DNA of 64,000 nucleotides from Amycolatopsis oliviviridis (GCF_014654365.1 NZ_BNAY01000014.1:62001-126000); one strand, 5' to 3'. Positions 49,928 through 59,235 are shown, counted from the stretch's first letter. Made by a program: numbers and translations. The notes: generated from the sequence alone by a model not told the origin.

Positions 49928-52900
49928 TAGATCGTCGGGACGCCGCGCAGGAGCTGTCGCAGGCCTTCGGCGTCCAGCAGATCCGCCGGGCGGACGGTCT
50001 TGTCGTGTTTCACGTAGTGGAACGCCGCCCGCACCTTCTCCACGGGGATCTTCTTCAGCGCCGCCCACGCCAGCCGGTACGCCGCGAGCTGCACGGCGAG
50101 CGACTCGAGCCGGTCCTTCTCCGGGACGGCGCCGGTCTTCCAGTCGACGACGGTCCAGCCGCCGTCGGGCTCGGCGAACACGGCGTCCATCCGCCCGCGC
50201 AGCGTCACGCCCACGACGTCGGCCGAGAACGGGACCTCGACGGCGTGCGGCACCCGGTGCGCCCACTCGCTCTTCTCGAACGCCGTCTGCAGCGCCTCCA
50301 GCTCCGAATCCGGCGCTTCGTCGACGTCCGCCGCACCCGGCAGGTCGTCGATCTCCAAGAGCTGTTCACCGCCGAACCGCTGCTCCAGCCACCCGTGGAA
50401 CGCCGTCCCCCGGCGCGCGTAAGTGTTGGGGCGCACGGGAAGCGGCCGCCGCAGCCGTTTGGCCAGCGCGGCCGGATCGGCCGACAGCTCGACCAGCTGA
50501 CTCACCGAAAGATGCGGCGGAAGCACGACCTGCTGCACCCGGTCCCGCGCCCGCGCGCGCTCCTCCAGCAGCACCTTGGTGTCGGAGATCCAGCCGTCCG
50601 GATCGTCTTCTTCCTCCTCGAAGCCCTCTTCGGCGTCCTCCATCGCACCCAGCACCAGATCGACGCCGTTGGTGACGCCCTCGCGCCGCGGCCACAGCGG
50701 ATCGACCGGCCACCGCGACCGGCGGGAGTCGGCGACCAGCGGGTTCTCCCCGTCGGCCTCCGGCTCGTCGGCCCAGTGCTCGATCCGGCCGACCGAGTTC
50801 TCCCGCATCACCTCACCGATTTCGACCAGGAACTCCGACGGGCCCTTCGGCCGCGCGCTGCTCTCGTTCCACCAATGGCCGGAAATCAGCATCGTGTGCT
50901 CGGACCGGGTCAGCGCGACGTAACAGAGCCGCCGTTCCTCGTCCGCTTCGCGCGCGACGAAACCCTCTTCGTGCAGTTCCAGGGCTTCCTGGACTTCCTT
51001 GCGGTCATAGCCTTCCGCGACCCGCAGCTCCGGCAGGTCCTCCGAGTCCCCGCGCAACGCCGCCGGCAGCGAGGTCGAGGTCCTAAGCCACGACGACGAT
51101 CGCCGTCTCCCGGGAAAGACCTCCTTGACCAGGTGCGGAACCGCGACGATGCGCCACTCCAGTCCCTTGGCCGAATGCACGGTCAGCACCTGGACCCGGT
51201 CCGGGACGACCTCCACCTCGCCCGGGGTGAGCCCGTCCTCCGCGTGCGCGGCCGTGTTGAGATAGTCCACAAAGGACAAAAGAGTGGCCGTCGGCGAGGT
51301 CTCGGCGAAATCCGTGACGACGTCGGCGAAAGCGTCCAGATGCGCACGCCCGGCCGGTCCGGGGCGGGCCAGTGACTCGACGTCGAGCAGCATCGTGCGT
51401 TCCACGTCGGCGACCAGTTCCGGCAACGACTGGTCGAGGCGCCGTCGCAGCGCCGAAAGCTCCCTGCCGATCCGCTGGATACGCCGGAACCCCTCCGGCG
51501 AATACCGTTCCGGCGTCCCGGGATCGTCGATCGCGTCGGCGAGCCCCGCCTGCTCGACCCGTTCGGTCACCAGCACGGGTTCGTCCACATCGGACTTGCC
51601 CGACGGCGGCACCGGCGACGAGAGTTCGCCCGCGCGACGCCACAACGCCGCGAGGTCGGCCGCCGCGATCCGCCAGCGCGCCCCGGTCAGCAACCGGGCG
51701 GCGGCGCTGCCCGCGAGCGGATCGGCGAGCACCCGCAACGTGCTGACCAGGTCCGCGACCTCGGGTTCGTCGAGAAGGCCGCCGAGACCGACGACCTCCA
51801 CCGGCAGCCCGCGGGCCCGCATCTCGGCCGCGATCGGTGCCATGTCGGCACGACGGCGCACCAGCACCGCCGCTGTCGGCGGTTTTCCGTTCTCCTCCAA
51901 GGATTCGAACCAGCGTTTCGCCACCGCGTCGGCCACCCACTCGCGTTCGGCGCGAATATCCGGCAGCAACGCGGCGGCGATGTCGGCCGGCCCCGCGCCT
52001 TCCAGCGCCCGCAGCCGTGCGACGCCGAGACCGCGCTCCCGCAACGGTTCCGAGATCGCGTTCGCGAGCTCCAGCACCTCGGGCGGGTTGCGGAAACTGG
52101 TCAGCAGCCCGAAGTCCAGGGCCGGGACGAGCCGTTCGCCGTTGTCTCGGGGGAAGTCCGTGGTGAACCGGGGCAGGTTCGCCGCGCTCGCCCCGCGCCA
52201 GCCGTAGATGGCCTGCGCCGGGTCGCCCACCGCCGTCACCGGCATCGGCGGATGTTCGACACCGCCGAACAGCGACCGCAGCAGGATCCGCTGGGCGTGC
52301 CCGGTGTCCTGGTACTCGTCGAGCAGGACGGCGCCGTACCGCTCGCGCTCCCCCGCGACCACCGCCGGATAGCTGCTGGCGAGCTGCGCGGCCAGCGACA
52401 TCTGGTCGGCGAAGTCGAGCGCGCCTTCGGCCCGTTTCCGCGCGTGGTACGCCTCGACCAGCGGCAGGAGCGCGAGCCGGAACCGTTGCGCCGTCATGAC
52501 TTCGGCCAGTTTCTGCGGCAGCGCCGCACGCTGTCCCTTCGCCCGCGGCGCCTTCTCGATGACGTCGCACAGCCACGACGTGTACTGCGCCAGCCGTTCG
52601 GTCTCGACCAGATGCTCACCGAGCTCCCCGGCCAGCGCGAGCAACTGCGCCGTCACCGTGGAGGGCACGCGATCGGTGTCGAGGTCGTTGTCCCAAGTGG
52701 ACACCACGCGATGCGAGAACTGCCACGAAGACGTCTCCGAAAGCAGCCGGACCCCGGGCTGCACGGGCAGCCGCAGCCCGTGTTCGGACAGCAGCCGTCC
52801 GGCGTACGCGTGATAGGTGAGCACCGTCGGTTCCCCGGCGGTCACCGTCATGCGCAGGTCGCCGGTCGGGTCGATCTTGTCGAGCAGCCCCGAGCCGACC

Positions 52901-53184
52901 AGGCGGCGCAGCCGGGTGCGGACGCGTTCGGCGAGCTGGCGGGCGGCCTTGCGGGTGAAGGTCAGGCCGAGGACGCGTTCCGGCGGAACGACGCTGTTGG
53001 CCACCAGCCACACCACGCGCGCGGCCATCGTCTCGGTCTTGCCCGCGCCCGCGCCCGCGACGACCAGCGACGGCTCGATCGGCGCGGCGATCACCTCGGC
53101 CTGTTCGTCGGTCGGGGTGTGCAGGCCGAGCGCGCGGGCGATCTCGGCGGGTTCGACCTGGCGGCGCTGCAGTTCGGAGATCAA
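49927..53184 (-). CDS. adnB: AdnB subunit of the AdnAB helicase-nuclease
   Basis: The 1085-aa protein is a UvrD/RecB-type helicase with nuclease. Walker A is AGAGAGKT (residues 43-50), Walker B LLDEYQDT, and motifs QAIYGWRGAS and VHSAKGLEWRIV follow. The C-terminal nuclease has the WTVVDWKTG motif (catalytic D and K) and QLAAYRLAW. AdnAB resects double-strand breaks in actinobacteria. I chose TTG 53184, which overlaps the adnA stop by TTGA and gives an N-terminus like mycobacterial AdnB; ATG 53241 would need 61 bp of overlap. Confidence 0.88.
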   Translation of the reverse strand: MISELQRRQVEPAEIARALGLHTPTDEQAEVIAAPIEPSLVVAGAGAGKTETMAARVVWLVANSVVPPERVLGLTFTRKAARQLAERVRTRLRRLVGSGLLDKIDPTGDLRMTVTAGEPTVLTYHAYAGRLLSEHGLRLPVQPGVRLLSETSSWQFSHRVVSTWDNDLDTDRVPSTVTAQLLALAGELGEHLVETERLAQYTSWLCDVIEKAPRAKGQRAALPQKLAEVMTAQRFRLALLPLVEAYHARKRAEGALDFADQMSLAAQLASSYPAVVAGERERYGAVLLDEYQDTGHAQRILLRSLFGGVEHPPMPVTAVGDPAQAIYGWRGASAANLPRFTTDFPRDNGERLVPALDFGLLTSFRNPPEVLELANAISEPLRERGLGVARLRALEGAGPADIAAALLPDIRAEREWVADAVAKRWFESLEENGKPPTAAVLVRRRADMAPIAAEMRARGLPVEVVGLGGLLDEPEVADLVSTLRVLADPLAGSAAARLLTGARWRIAAADLAALWRRAGELSSPVPPSGKSDVDEPVLVTERVEQAGLADAIDDPGTPERYSPEGFRRIQRIGRELSALRRRLDQSLPELVADVERTMLLDVESLARPGPAGRAHLDAFADVVTDFAETSPTATLLSFVDYLNTAAHAEDGLTPGEVEVVPDRVQVLTVHSAKGLEWRIVAVPHLVKEVFPGRRRSSSWLRTSTSLPAALRGDSEDLPELRVAEGYDRKEVQEALELHEEGFVAREADEERRLCYVALTRSEHTMLISGHWWNESSARPKGPSEFLVEIGEVMRENSVGRIEHWADEPEADGENPLVADSRRSRWPVDPLWPRREGVTNGVDLVLGAMEDAEEGFEEEEDDPDGWISDTKVLLEERARARDRVQQVVLPPHLSVSQLVELSADPAALAKRLRRPLPVRPNTYARRGTAFHGWLEQRFGGEQLLEIDDLPGAADVDEAPDSELEALQTAFEKSEWAHRVPHAVEVPFSADVVGVTLRGRMDAVFAEPDGGWTVVDWKTGAVPEKDRLESLAVQLAAYRLAWAALKKIPVEKVRAAFHYVKHDKTVRPADLLDAEGLRQLLRGVPTI

Positions 53185-56100
53185 GGACCGGTCACCTGCC
53201 TGCCCTCGGGTCGCAACGGACAGCAACCCCTTGCCGGGCACCGATCACAGTCCGGGTTCTCGGTGACCCCGTACTCCGGTCCCGCCGCGGATCCGGCCGC
53301 CGAACGCACCAGTTCGAGCCACTGCTTGCCACCCTCCTCGTCGAGCGGCGCCTGCTCGCGCTGGGTGGATCCGGTCTTGTTGTTGGACTTCGCGACGTAG
53401 ACCAGCCGCGCGCCGCCGGGTTTCGAACCGCCCTCGACGGCGCCGAGCAGCACGGCGAGCTGGTACGCGGCCAGCTGCGGATGCTGTTCGGCGTCCGAGG
53501 CGGAGATCGGGACCTTGCCGGTCTTGATGTCGATGACGACCGGGCGTCCGTCCTTGTCCATCTCGACGCGGTCGACCCGGCCGCGCAGGAGCACCCGGAT
53601 GTCGGTGTCGCCGTCACCGACCGGAAGTTCGACTTCGATGTCCTGCTCGACCCCGGCCTCGATCAGTTCCTTGCGGCTGGATTCCAGCCAGGAGATGAAG
53701 TTCCGCAGCATCTGCTCGACCCGGGACCGTTCGCGACGCGAGAACCACGGCGCTCCCGCGTCGACCCGCACCCAAGCTTCGTCGAGGGCCGCGCGGATCT
53801 GCTCGTCGCTGCTGCCGCCCGCGACCGCTTGCGCGAGACCGTGCACCAGGGTTCCGGTGACGGCCGCGAGTTGCGCCGGGTCACTGCCGCCGTGGCGTTC
53901 GATCAGCCACCGCAGCGGGCATTTGACCAGAACCTCCACTGTGGACGGTGAGATGCGGATCAGGTCGCCGGGACCGTGCACGGGTTCGGCGGTGGAGGGT
54001 TCCAGCAGGCCGTACCAGGTCCCCGGATGCGCGCCCGGGACACCGGCGGCGGCCAGTTTCGCGAGCTGACGCGCCGCCCGCTGACGCCGTTCAGGCTCGC
54101 TCGACTCATCGCAGACGACCTCACGCAGTTCGCCGACGAGCTCGGCGAGCACCAGCGATCGTCCCGCCGGCTTCATCCGCGAGTCGAGACCGCCGTCGTC
54201 CGCGCCGTTCTCCTCCAGGTCGTCGATGAACCGCGAGGGCTGCTCGTCCTCCCCCGCGACCGCGCTGACCAGCAGGATCTTCCGCGCCCGGCTCGCGGCG
54301 AGGTAGAACAGCCGCCGCTCTTCGGCGAGGATCGGCGCGGTGGCGGACACCTTTTCGTCGTCGACACCGGACATGAGGTCGACCAGCCGTTCCACGCCGA
54401 GCACGGAACCGCGCAGCCGCAGATCCGGCCAGCTGCCCTCCTGGACCCCGGCGATCGACACGACCGTCCATTCGCGACCGGCGGACGCGTGCGCGGTGAG
54501 CAGCGAGACGCCGTCGCTCTTCATCGCCGCGGGCGCCAGCGTGTCACCCGCGATGTTCTGCGCGGACAGGTAATCCGCGAACGACGCGACACTCGCCTTC
54601 GGCAATCTGTCGACATAGCGACCGGCCGCGTCGAAGAGCGCGACGATCGCGTCGAGGTCCCGATCCGCCTGCGAACCCAGGGAACCGCCGCGATCGACCA
54701 GACGCAGGAAGCGCTGCTCCAGACCGCTGTCCTGCCACAGCTCCCACAGCACCTGCTCGACGCCTTCGCCGCGCACCACGGCCTGGTGCGCGGCGTGCAG
54801 CAAGCCACCGATACGACGCATCGGCAGCGATTCGGCCTCGGCGAGACCGGTGAGGACATCGTTGGTACGCAAGGCTTCCACCAGCAATTCGTCACTGGAT
54901 CGCTGTCCGCCTCCGGCGAGCTCCAGCCTGCGCAGACCGCGCCGCAGCCGCCGCAACGCGAGTGGATCCGCGCCGCCCAAGGGCGAGGACAGCAGCATCT
55001 CGGCGAGGTCGACGTCGAGCAGTTCCGGATCGGCGGCGAGCCGTAGCATCGCCAGCAGCGGCCGGACGGCGGGCTGTTTCGCGAGCGGCAGTTCCTCGGT
55101 GGCCGACCCGATCGGCACCCCGGCGGCGCGCAGGGCACGTTGCAGGACAAGAAAAGTACGGGCGGGCGACCGGACGAGCACCGCCATCTCCGACCACGGC
55201 ACGCCTTCGACGAGATGCGCGCGGCGGAGCTGATCGGCGATCCAGCTCGCCTCGGCGGCCGGGGTCGGCATCAGCCGGACGCGGACGGCGCCACCCTCGG
55301 CGTCCGGAGCGTCGACGAGCTTGCGCTGCGGCGACGAGCCGGGCAGCACGGACCCGAGTTTCGTGACCGCCGTGCGAATCACCGGGGCGAGCCGGTGCGC
55401 GGTGGTCAGCAGGACGGTGCGCTCGCCGTCTCCGTCCGCGTCGGCGAACAGCCGGGGATCCGCGCCGCGGAAGGAGAACACGGACTGATCGGGGTCGCCC
55501 GCGACGACGAACTCGTCGGCCGCGTGCCCGATGAGCCGGACGAGCTGGGTCTGCAGCGGGTCGAGGTGCTGCGCGTCGTCGACGAACAGGTGACGGACCC
55601 GCCGCTGCTCGCGTTCGCGCAGTTCGGGGTCGTCCTCCAGCGCGAGCAGCGCCGACGTGACGAGTTCAGCCGCGTCGAGGGCGGGCGCGCTCGCCACGCC
55701 CAGCGCGTTGCCGCCCGCGCCCTGCAGCAGGGTGACTTCTTCGTACTGGCTCCAGAACCGCCCCGCCGCGACCCACTCCTCGCGGTCGCGGCGCCTGCCG
55801 AGCTCGACCAGGTCTTCCGGGCCGAGCCCACGTTCGGCGGCGCGGAGCAGGAGGTCTCGCAGCTCCTCGGCGAAACCGGGCACGTTCAGCGCGGGCCGCA
55901 GCTGCTCCGGCCAGTCGAGCGCGCCTTCTTCGAGGTCACCGGCGAGGAGGTCGCGGACGACGACGTCCTGTTCCGCCCCGGCCAGCAGACGGGGCGGCGG
56001 GAGTTCGTCGGCCTGCGCTTCCATGCGCAACAGCGCGTACGCGTACGAATGCACCGTGCGCACGAGCGGCTCGCGGATCGTGCGCGGCAGCGGATCCTCT

Positions 56101-56402
56101 TCCGGATCGGTGGTGAGCCGGTGGGTGATGTCGGCGCGCAGGACCTCGGCGGCCTTGCGGGAAGTGGTCAGGATGAGCACGCTCTCCGGATTCGCGCCCT
56201 CCGCTATACGCCGCGAAGCCGCCGAAGCCAGCAAGGCCGTCTTGCCTGTTCCAGGGCCGCCCAGGACCCGGCGGAAGCCGTCCGGGGCGGCCAGCAGGCG
56301 GCGGGCGCCGGAATCCCACTGGAAGGACGGCGTGCCGGTGACCGGCGTGCGGACCAGCCGCGCGTCGGTTCCTGCCGCTGTTCGCCGCCCGTTCACGCCC
56401 AC
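53181..56402 (-). CDS. adnA: AdnA subunit of the AdnAB helicase-nuclease
   Basis: The 1073-aa protein has Walker A GGPGTGKT (residues 48-55), a weak Walker B (LFVDDAQHLD) and a UvrD-like motor. Near the C-terminus are VVIDIKTGKVP (nuclease D and K), QLAAYQLAV and four cysteines (VKCPLRW; CDRCPARGC) that hold a [4Fe-4S] cluster. It works as a heterodimer with AdnB to unwind and degrade broken DNA ends. GTG 56402 is the likely start; the frame remains open to 56474, but that would overlap the divergent alkyltransferase-like gene. Confidence 0.9.
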   Translation of the reverse strand: MGVNGRRTAAGTDARLVRTPVTGTPSFQWDSGARRLLAAPDGFRRVLGGPGTGKTALLASAASRRIAEGANPESVLILTTSRKAAEVLRADITHRLTTDPEEDPLPRTIREPLVRTVHSYAYALLRMEAQADELPPPRLLAGAEQDVVVRDLLAGDLEEGALDWPEQLRPALNVPGFAEELRDLLLRAAERGLGPEDLVELGRRRDREEWVAAGRFWSQYEEVTLLQGAGGNALGVASAPALDAAELVTSALLALEDDPELREREQRRVRHLFVDDAQHLDPLQTQLVRLIGHAADEFVVAGDPDQSVFSFRGADPRLFADADGDGERTVLLTTAHRLAPVIRTAVTKLGSVLPGSSPQRKLVDAPDAEGGAVRVRLMPTPAAEASWIADQLRRAHLVEGVPWSEMAVLVRSPARTFLVLQRALRAAGVPIGSATEELPLAKQPAVRPLLAMLRLAADPELLDVDLAEMLLSSPLGGADPLALRRLRRGLRRLELAGGGQRSSDELLVEALRTNDVLTGLAEAESLPMRRIGGLLHAAHQAVVRGEGVEQVLWELWQDSGLEQRFLRLVDRGGSLGSQADRDLDAIVALFDAAGRYVDRLPKASVASFADYLSAQNIAGDTLAPAAMKSDGVSLLTAHASAGREWTVVSIAGVQEGSWPDLRLRGSVLGVERLVDLMSGVDDEKVSATAPILAEERRLFYLAASRARKILLVSAVAGEDEQPSRFIDDLEENGADDGGLDSRMKPAGRSLVLAELVGELREVVCDESSEPERRQRAARQLAKLAAAGVPGAHPGTWYGLLEPSTAEPVHGPGDLIRISPSTVEVLVKCPLRWLIERHGGSDPAQLAAVTGTLVHGLAQAVAGGSSDEQIRAALDEAWVRVDAGAPWFSRRERSRVEQMLRNFISWLESSRKELIEAGVEQDIEVELPVGDGDTDIRVLLRGRVDRVEMDKDGRPVVIDIKTGKVPISASDAEQHPQLAAYQLAVLLGAVEGGSKPGGARLVYVAKSNNKTGSTQREQAPLDEEGGKQWLELVRSAAGSAAGPEYGVTENPDCDRCPARGCCPLRPEGRQVTGP

Positions 56403-56456
56403 GATGGAACCACGCCCCGCCGACACAACCTCGCAGCGGCACGGCAAAGTGGTCCC

Positions 56457-56780
56457 ATGGATGACGAACTGCACGAGCGGGTGCGCGAGGTCATCGCGAG
56501 CGTGCCCGCCGGCTCGGTCGCGACTTATGGGGATATAGCGTCGGTTTCGGGAGCCCCGTCACCGAGGCTGATCGGGCGGATCCTCAGCGAGGACGGCCAG
56601 GACCTGCCTTGGCACCGCATTCTGCGCGCCGACGGGACACCGGCTCCGCATCTGCTCGACGAGCAACTGCAACGGCTGCGCGCGGAGGGTGTCATACCCG
56701 ACGGCCAGCGCGTCGACCTGCGAAAATACCGGTGGCAGCGTGATCCCGACAACGACGCTGGCCTTGGCGGACTTTTTTAG
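56457..56780 (+). CDS. alkyltransferase-like protein (ATL)
   Basis: The 107-aa protein has the DNA-binding domain of O6-alkylguanine transferases: YGDIASVSGAPSPRLIGRIL with the recognition helix and arginine finger. The active-site PCHR is replaced by PWHR, tryptophan for cysteine, so it cannot accept alkyl groups. ATLs bind O6-alkylguanine, bend DNA and pass the lesion to nucleotide excision repair. Divergent from adnA, as Rv3204 relates to its neighbours. Confidence 0.92.
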   Translation: MDDELHERVREVIASVPAGSVATYGDIASVSGAPSPRLIGRILSEDGQDLPWHRILRADGTPAPHLLDEQLQRLRAEGVIPDGQRVDLRKYRWQRDPDNDAGLGGLF

Positions 56781-56795
56781 GTTAGCCTCGCCTAA
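56777..56795. promoter_or_regulatory. IdeR/DmdR iron box
   Basis: TTAGGTTAGCCTCGCCTAA matches the 19-bp iron box TTAGGTTAGGCTAACCTAA at 15 or more positions. It includes the ATL stop codon (56778-56780) and ends on the A of the next gene's ATG. TAGCCT (56783-56788) within it is a possible -10, which would make the downstream message leaderless and fully blocked by Fe-bound repressor. Confidence 0.85.
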
Positions 56796-57625
56796 TGAGT
56801 TACATCGAGGCGAAGGTGACCGGCGTCCGGCGGCTCACCCCGCACATGAGCAGGGTGACCTTCTCGGGGGCGACGCTGGTGGACCAGGCGCCCGACCAGT
56901 ACCTGAAGGTGTTCTTCCCGCAGCCCGGCCAGGCGGAGCCCGTACTCCCCGCGCCGCTGAGCGGGGACGAGGTGTACTCCTGGTACAAGACCTACCTCGC
57001 GATGCCGGACGACGTCCGCCCGCCGATGCGCACCTACACCGTGCGCGCGCTGCGGCCGTCGGTGCAGGAGGTCGACATCGACTTCGTGCTGCACGGCGAT
57101 GAAGGCCCCGCCTCCGCGTGGGCTTCGGGCGCTTCGGAGGGCGACAAGGTCGCCTTCCTGGGGCCGCACGGGCTCTACAACGTGCCCGAAGGGACGACCT
57201 GGCAGCTGCTGATCGGCGACGAGACCGCGATCCCGGCCATCGGCGCGATCGTCGAGGCGCTGCCCGCCGGGACGCGGGCGCTGGTCTACGTCGAGATCAG
57301 CGACCGCGAGGACCGGCAGGTCTTCGAAACGCAGGGAACGGTGGAGTTGCACTGGGTGGTGCGCGGTTCTCAGCCCGTGGGCGAGGCCGTGCTCGAAGCC
57401 GTGCGCAAGGCGGAACTGCCGGGCGGGACGGCCTACGCGTGGGTGTCCGGCGAGGCGAACATGGTGAAGCTGGTGCGACGGCACCTCGTCCGGGAGCGCG
57501 GGGTCGACAAGCGGGCGATCTGCTTCACCGGGTACTGGCGGCAGGGCATGAGCGAAGAGGCCGCCGGACGGGAAGCCATGCGACAGGCCGAGGCGGGCAA
57601 GGTTCCGGCGTCGGACGACGACTGA
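56795..57625 (+). CDS. siderophore-interacting protein (ferric-siderophore reductase)
   Basis: The 276-aa protein has the SIP fold: RMRTYTVR-like FAD motif (PPMRTYTVRAL), FVLHGDEGPASAWAS, GDETAIPAIGAI and GYWRQGMSEEAA at the end. It uses NAD(P)H and FAD to reduce iron released from siderophores. The iron box at its start implies repression when iron is plentiful. No siderophore cluster is in view. Confidence 0.92.
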   Translation: MSYIEAKVTGVRRLTPHMSRVTFSGATLVDQAPDQYLKVFFPQPGQAEPVLPAPLSGDEVYSWYKTYLAMPDDVRPPMRTYTVRALRPSVQEVDIDFVLHGDEGPASAWASGASEGDKVAFLGPHGLYNVPEGTTWQLLIGDETAIPAIGAIVEALPAGTRALVYVEISDREDRQVFETQGTVELHWVVRGSQPVGEAVLEAVRKAELPGGTAYAWVSGEANMVKLVRRHLVRERGVDKRAICFTGYWRQGMSEEAAGREAMRQAEAGKVPASDDD

Positions 57626-57635
57626 CCTGCGAAAA

Positions 57636-57703
57636 GAGAGCAAGGGACCTTTGCTGTCGTTAGTTAGTGCGCTAACGAACGCTAGCAAAGGTCCCTTGCT
57701 CTC
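57636..57703. repeat. family F words as an inverted pair
   Basis: GAGAGCAAGGGACCTTTGCT (57636-57655) and its exact complement at 57684-57703 form a 20-bp stem, with a further small stem CGTTAG/CTAACG in the loop. CTGACCTGCGAAAAGAG before the left arm is the linker of the full F repeat. So F words here face each other rather than repeat directly. The gap 57626-57945 has no gene and holds this, a family B copy and another hairpin. Confidence 0.8.
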
Positions 57704-57788
57704 CCGGGCGCCTGCCGTCTCCCTGACGCCTCCCTCGCCGACGCAATGAACCTCAATAACCCCAGTAACCTCGCACGTCACGACGGGT

Positions 57789-57841
57789 GCGCGTGAAGGC
57801 CCCCTTCACGCGGCTCAGCCGAGGAAACTCGCCCTTCACGC
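57789..57841. repeat. family B palindrome, degenerate copy
   Basis: The left arm GCGCGTGAAGGCCCCCTTC is intact; the right ends GCCCTTCACGC after CCGAGGAAACTC. The inner CGGCTCAGCCG stem is kept. The same right-arm damage (GAGGAAACTCGCCC) occurs at 39730, so these two copies share an ancestor. Confidence 0.7.
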
Positions 57842-57850
57842 CAGGCCCAA

Positions 57851-57905
57851 GTACATGAAGGGGTCCTTCACAGAGCCAGGCGCAAGCAAGGGGACCTTCA
57901 TGTAC
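57851..57905. terminator. palindrome before the sensor-kinase stop
   Basis: Arms GTACATGAAGGGGTCCTT and AAGGGGACCTTCATGTAC, imperfect in the middle, enclose about 19 bases. It lies 41 bp past the stop of the kinase gene (minus-strand sense). The word AAGGGGTCCTTCA links it in style with families B and F. Confidence 0.6.
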
Positions 57906-57945
57906 CACCAGACCACAGCGACAAAGCGCGGAAGCCGGCAAAGCC

Positions 57946-59235
57946 TCAGTGCGGCACCCAAAGCGTCACCCGCGTCCCCCGCCCCGGATGCGAATCGATC
58001 GTCCCTCGGCCGCCCACCTCCGCCAGCCGCGCCATGATCGACTGGCTGATCCCGAACCCCGGCGGCCGCTCCAGCATGCTGAAGCCGGTCCCCTGATCCC
58101 GCGCGATGACCGCGATGCCGCCGTCGCTCTCTTCGACGCGAAGCACGACCTGCTTCGTCCCGGCGTGCTTCACGGTGTTTCGGAGCGCTTCGCGGACAGC
58201 GTCACGGATGGCGGTCCGGCGCGCGTGCGAGAGGCGGTAGTCCTCTTCGGTCTCGGCCGCGACGAGCTGGGTGCGGAGGCCGTCGCGCGCCATTTCGGTG
58301 GCGACTTCGGCGAGGTCCGCGGCGAGTCCGCGGGACGACGGCGCGTCCGGGCCGACCAGTTCCCGGCGGAGTTCGGCGGCCTGCGCCCGCGCGGTCGCGC
58401 GCAACTCCGTGAGCCGTTCCGCGGCCGCGGAATCGTCGTCCGGCGCCTCCAGTCCCATCGCTTCCAAGGCCTGGAGGACGCTGTCGTGCATGACCCGCTG
58501 GGTCCGCAGGCGTTCGGCGCGCTGCCCTCGGCGCATCCCGATCCCCAGCGCGAACCGGGTCCCGACGCCGAGCAGGATCAGGATCCCGGCCGTGGTCACC
58601 ACCGCCACGACGAGCGCGACCATGCACCCCACCGACCGGCTCACCGCGAGCGGATGGTCGAGCGGGAGCCCGCCGATCCAGGTCAGGAACGCCCGGAACG
58701 GGAAGGCGGCGATCAGCAACACGAAGGCGGCGGGCAGTCCGAACGACAGCGTCCACAGCGCCACCGTCCCGACGATCCACGTCCACGCGACGTCGATGGC
58801 GAACGGCTGGATCTCGGTCGGCGCGGCCACGGCCACGATCGTCGTGAGCACCACGCCCACCACGAGATCCGCGTACATCAGCCGCCCGGACGTCTTCGCC
58901 CGGACCCCGCGGCCGCGCACCACCCACCAGACGGCGAAGACGTTGAGCAGCACCGCGAAGATCGTCGTGCCGAGCACCGGGACGATCCCCGCCGAGCCGT
59001 TCGAGACCGCGAAACCGATGTACACCTTGGGAAACGCGGCCACGCGATAGAAGATCGGGCCCAGCGCGGAGTAGCGGATCGCGCGCATGAGCATCGAATC
59101 CGCGGAATCTTCGCGATAGCGCCAGTCCGGAACGGAGTCGGGATCGGGTGCTTCGTCGGCGGGGCTGGCGCCCAGCACCGAAGAGCCCTTTCTCAACATC
59201 GCGCGCACGAAAGTGACCGATTGAGACTCGGACAT
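57946..59235 (-). CDS. sensor histidine kinase, NarL/LiaS-like, without a partner regulator
   Basis: The 429-aa protein has about six membrane helices (residues 75-230), a dimerisation segment with the HisKA_3-like MHDSVLQALEAMG (probable phospho-His) and an HATPase domain: AVREALRNTVKHAG (N box), ARDQGTGFSM (G1) and GFGISQSI (G2). GGGAGGG precedes the ATG. No response regulator gene adjoins it, so it is an orphan in this window or works with a remote partner. Confidence 0.85.
   Translation of the reverse strand: MSESQSVTFVRAMLRKGSSVLGASPADEAPDPDSVPDWRYREDSADSMLMRAIRYSALGPIFYRVAAFPKVYIGFAVSNGSAGIVPVLGTTIFAVLLNVFAVWWVVRGRGVRAKTSGRLMYADLVVGVVLTTIVAVAAPTEIQPFAIDVAWTWIVGTVALWTLSFGLPAAFVLLIAAFPFRAFLTWIGGLPLDHPLAVSRSVGCMVALVVAVVTTAGILILLGVGTRFALGIGMRRGQRAERLRTQRVMHDSVLQALEAMGLEAPDDDSAAAERLTELRATARAQAAELRRELVGPDAPSSRGLAADLAEVATEMARDGLRTQLVAAETEEDYRLSHARRTAIRDAVREALRNTVKHAGTKQVVLRVEESDGGIAVIARDQGTGFSMLERPPGFGISQSIMARLAEVGGRGTIDSHPGRGTRVTLWVPH

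Noticed and set aside
53185..53241. ATG 53241 as the start of adnB
   Set aside because: It would overlap adnA by 61 bp; TTG 53184 overlaps the stop by four bases as most gene pairs here do and gives the expected N-terminus.
56457..56780. Active O6-methylguanine methyltransferase
   Set aside because: The acceptor cysteine is replaced by tryptophan in PWHR.
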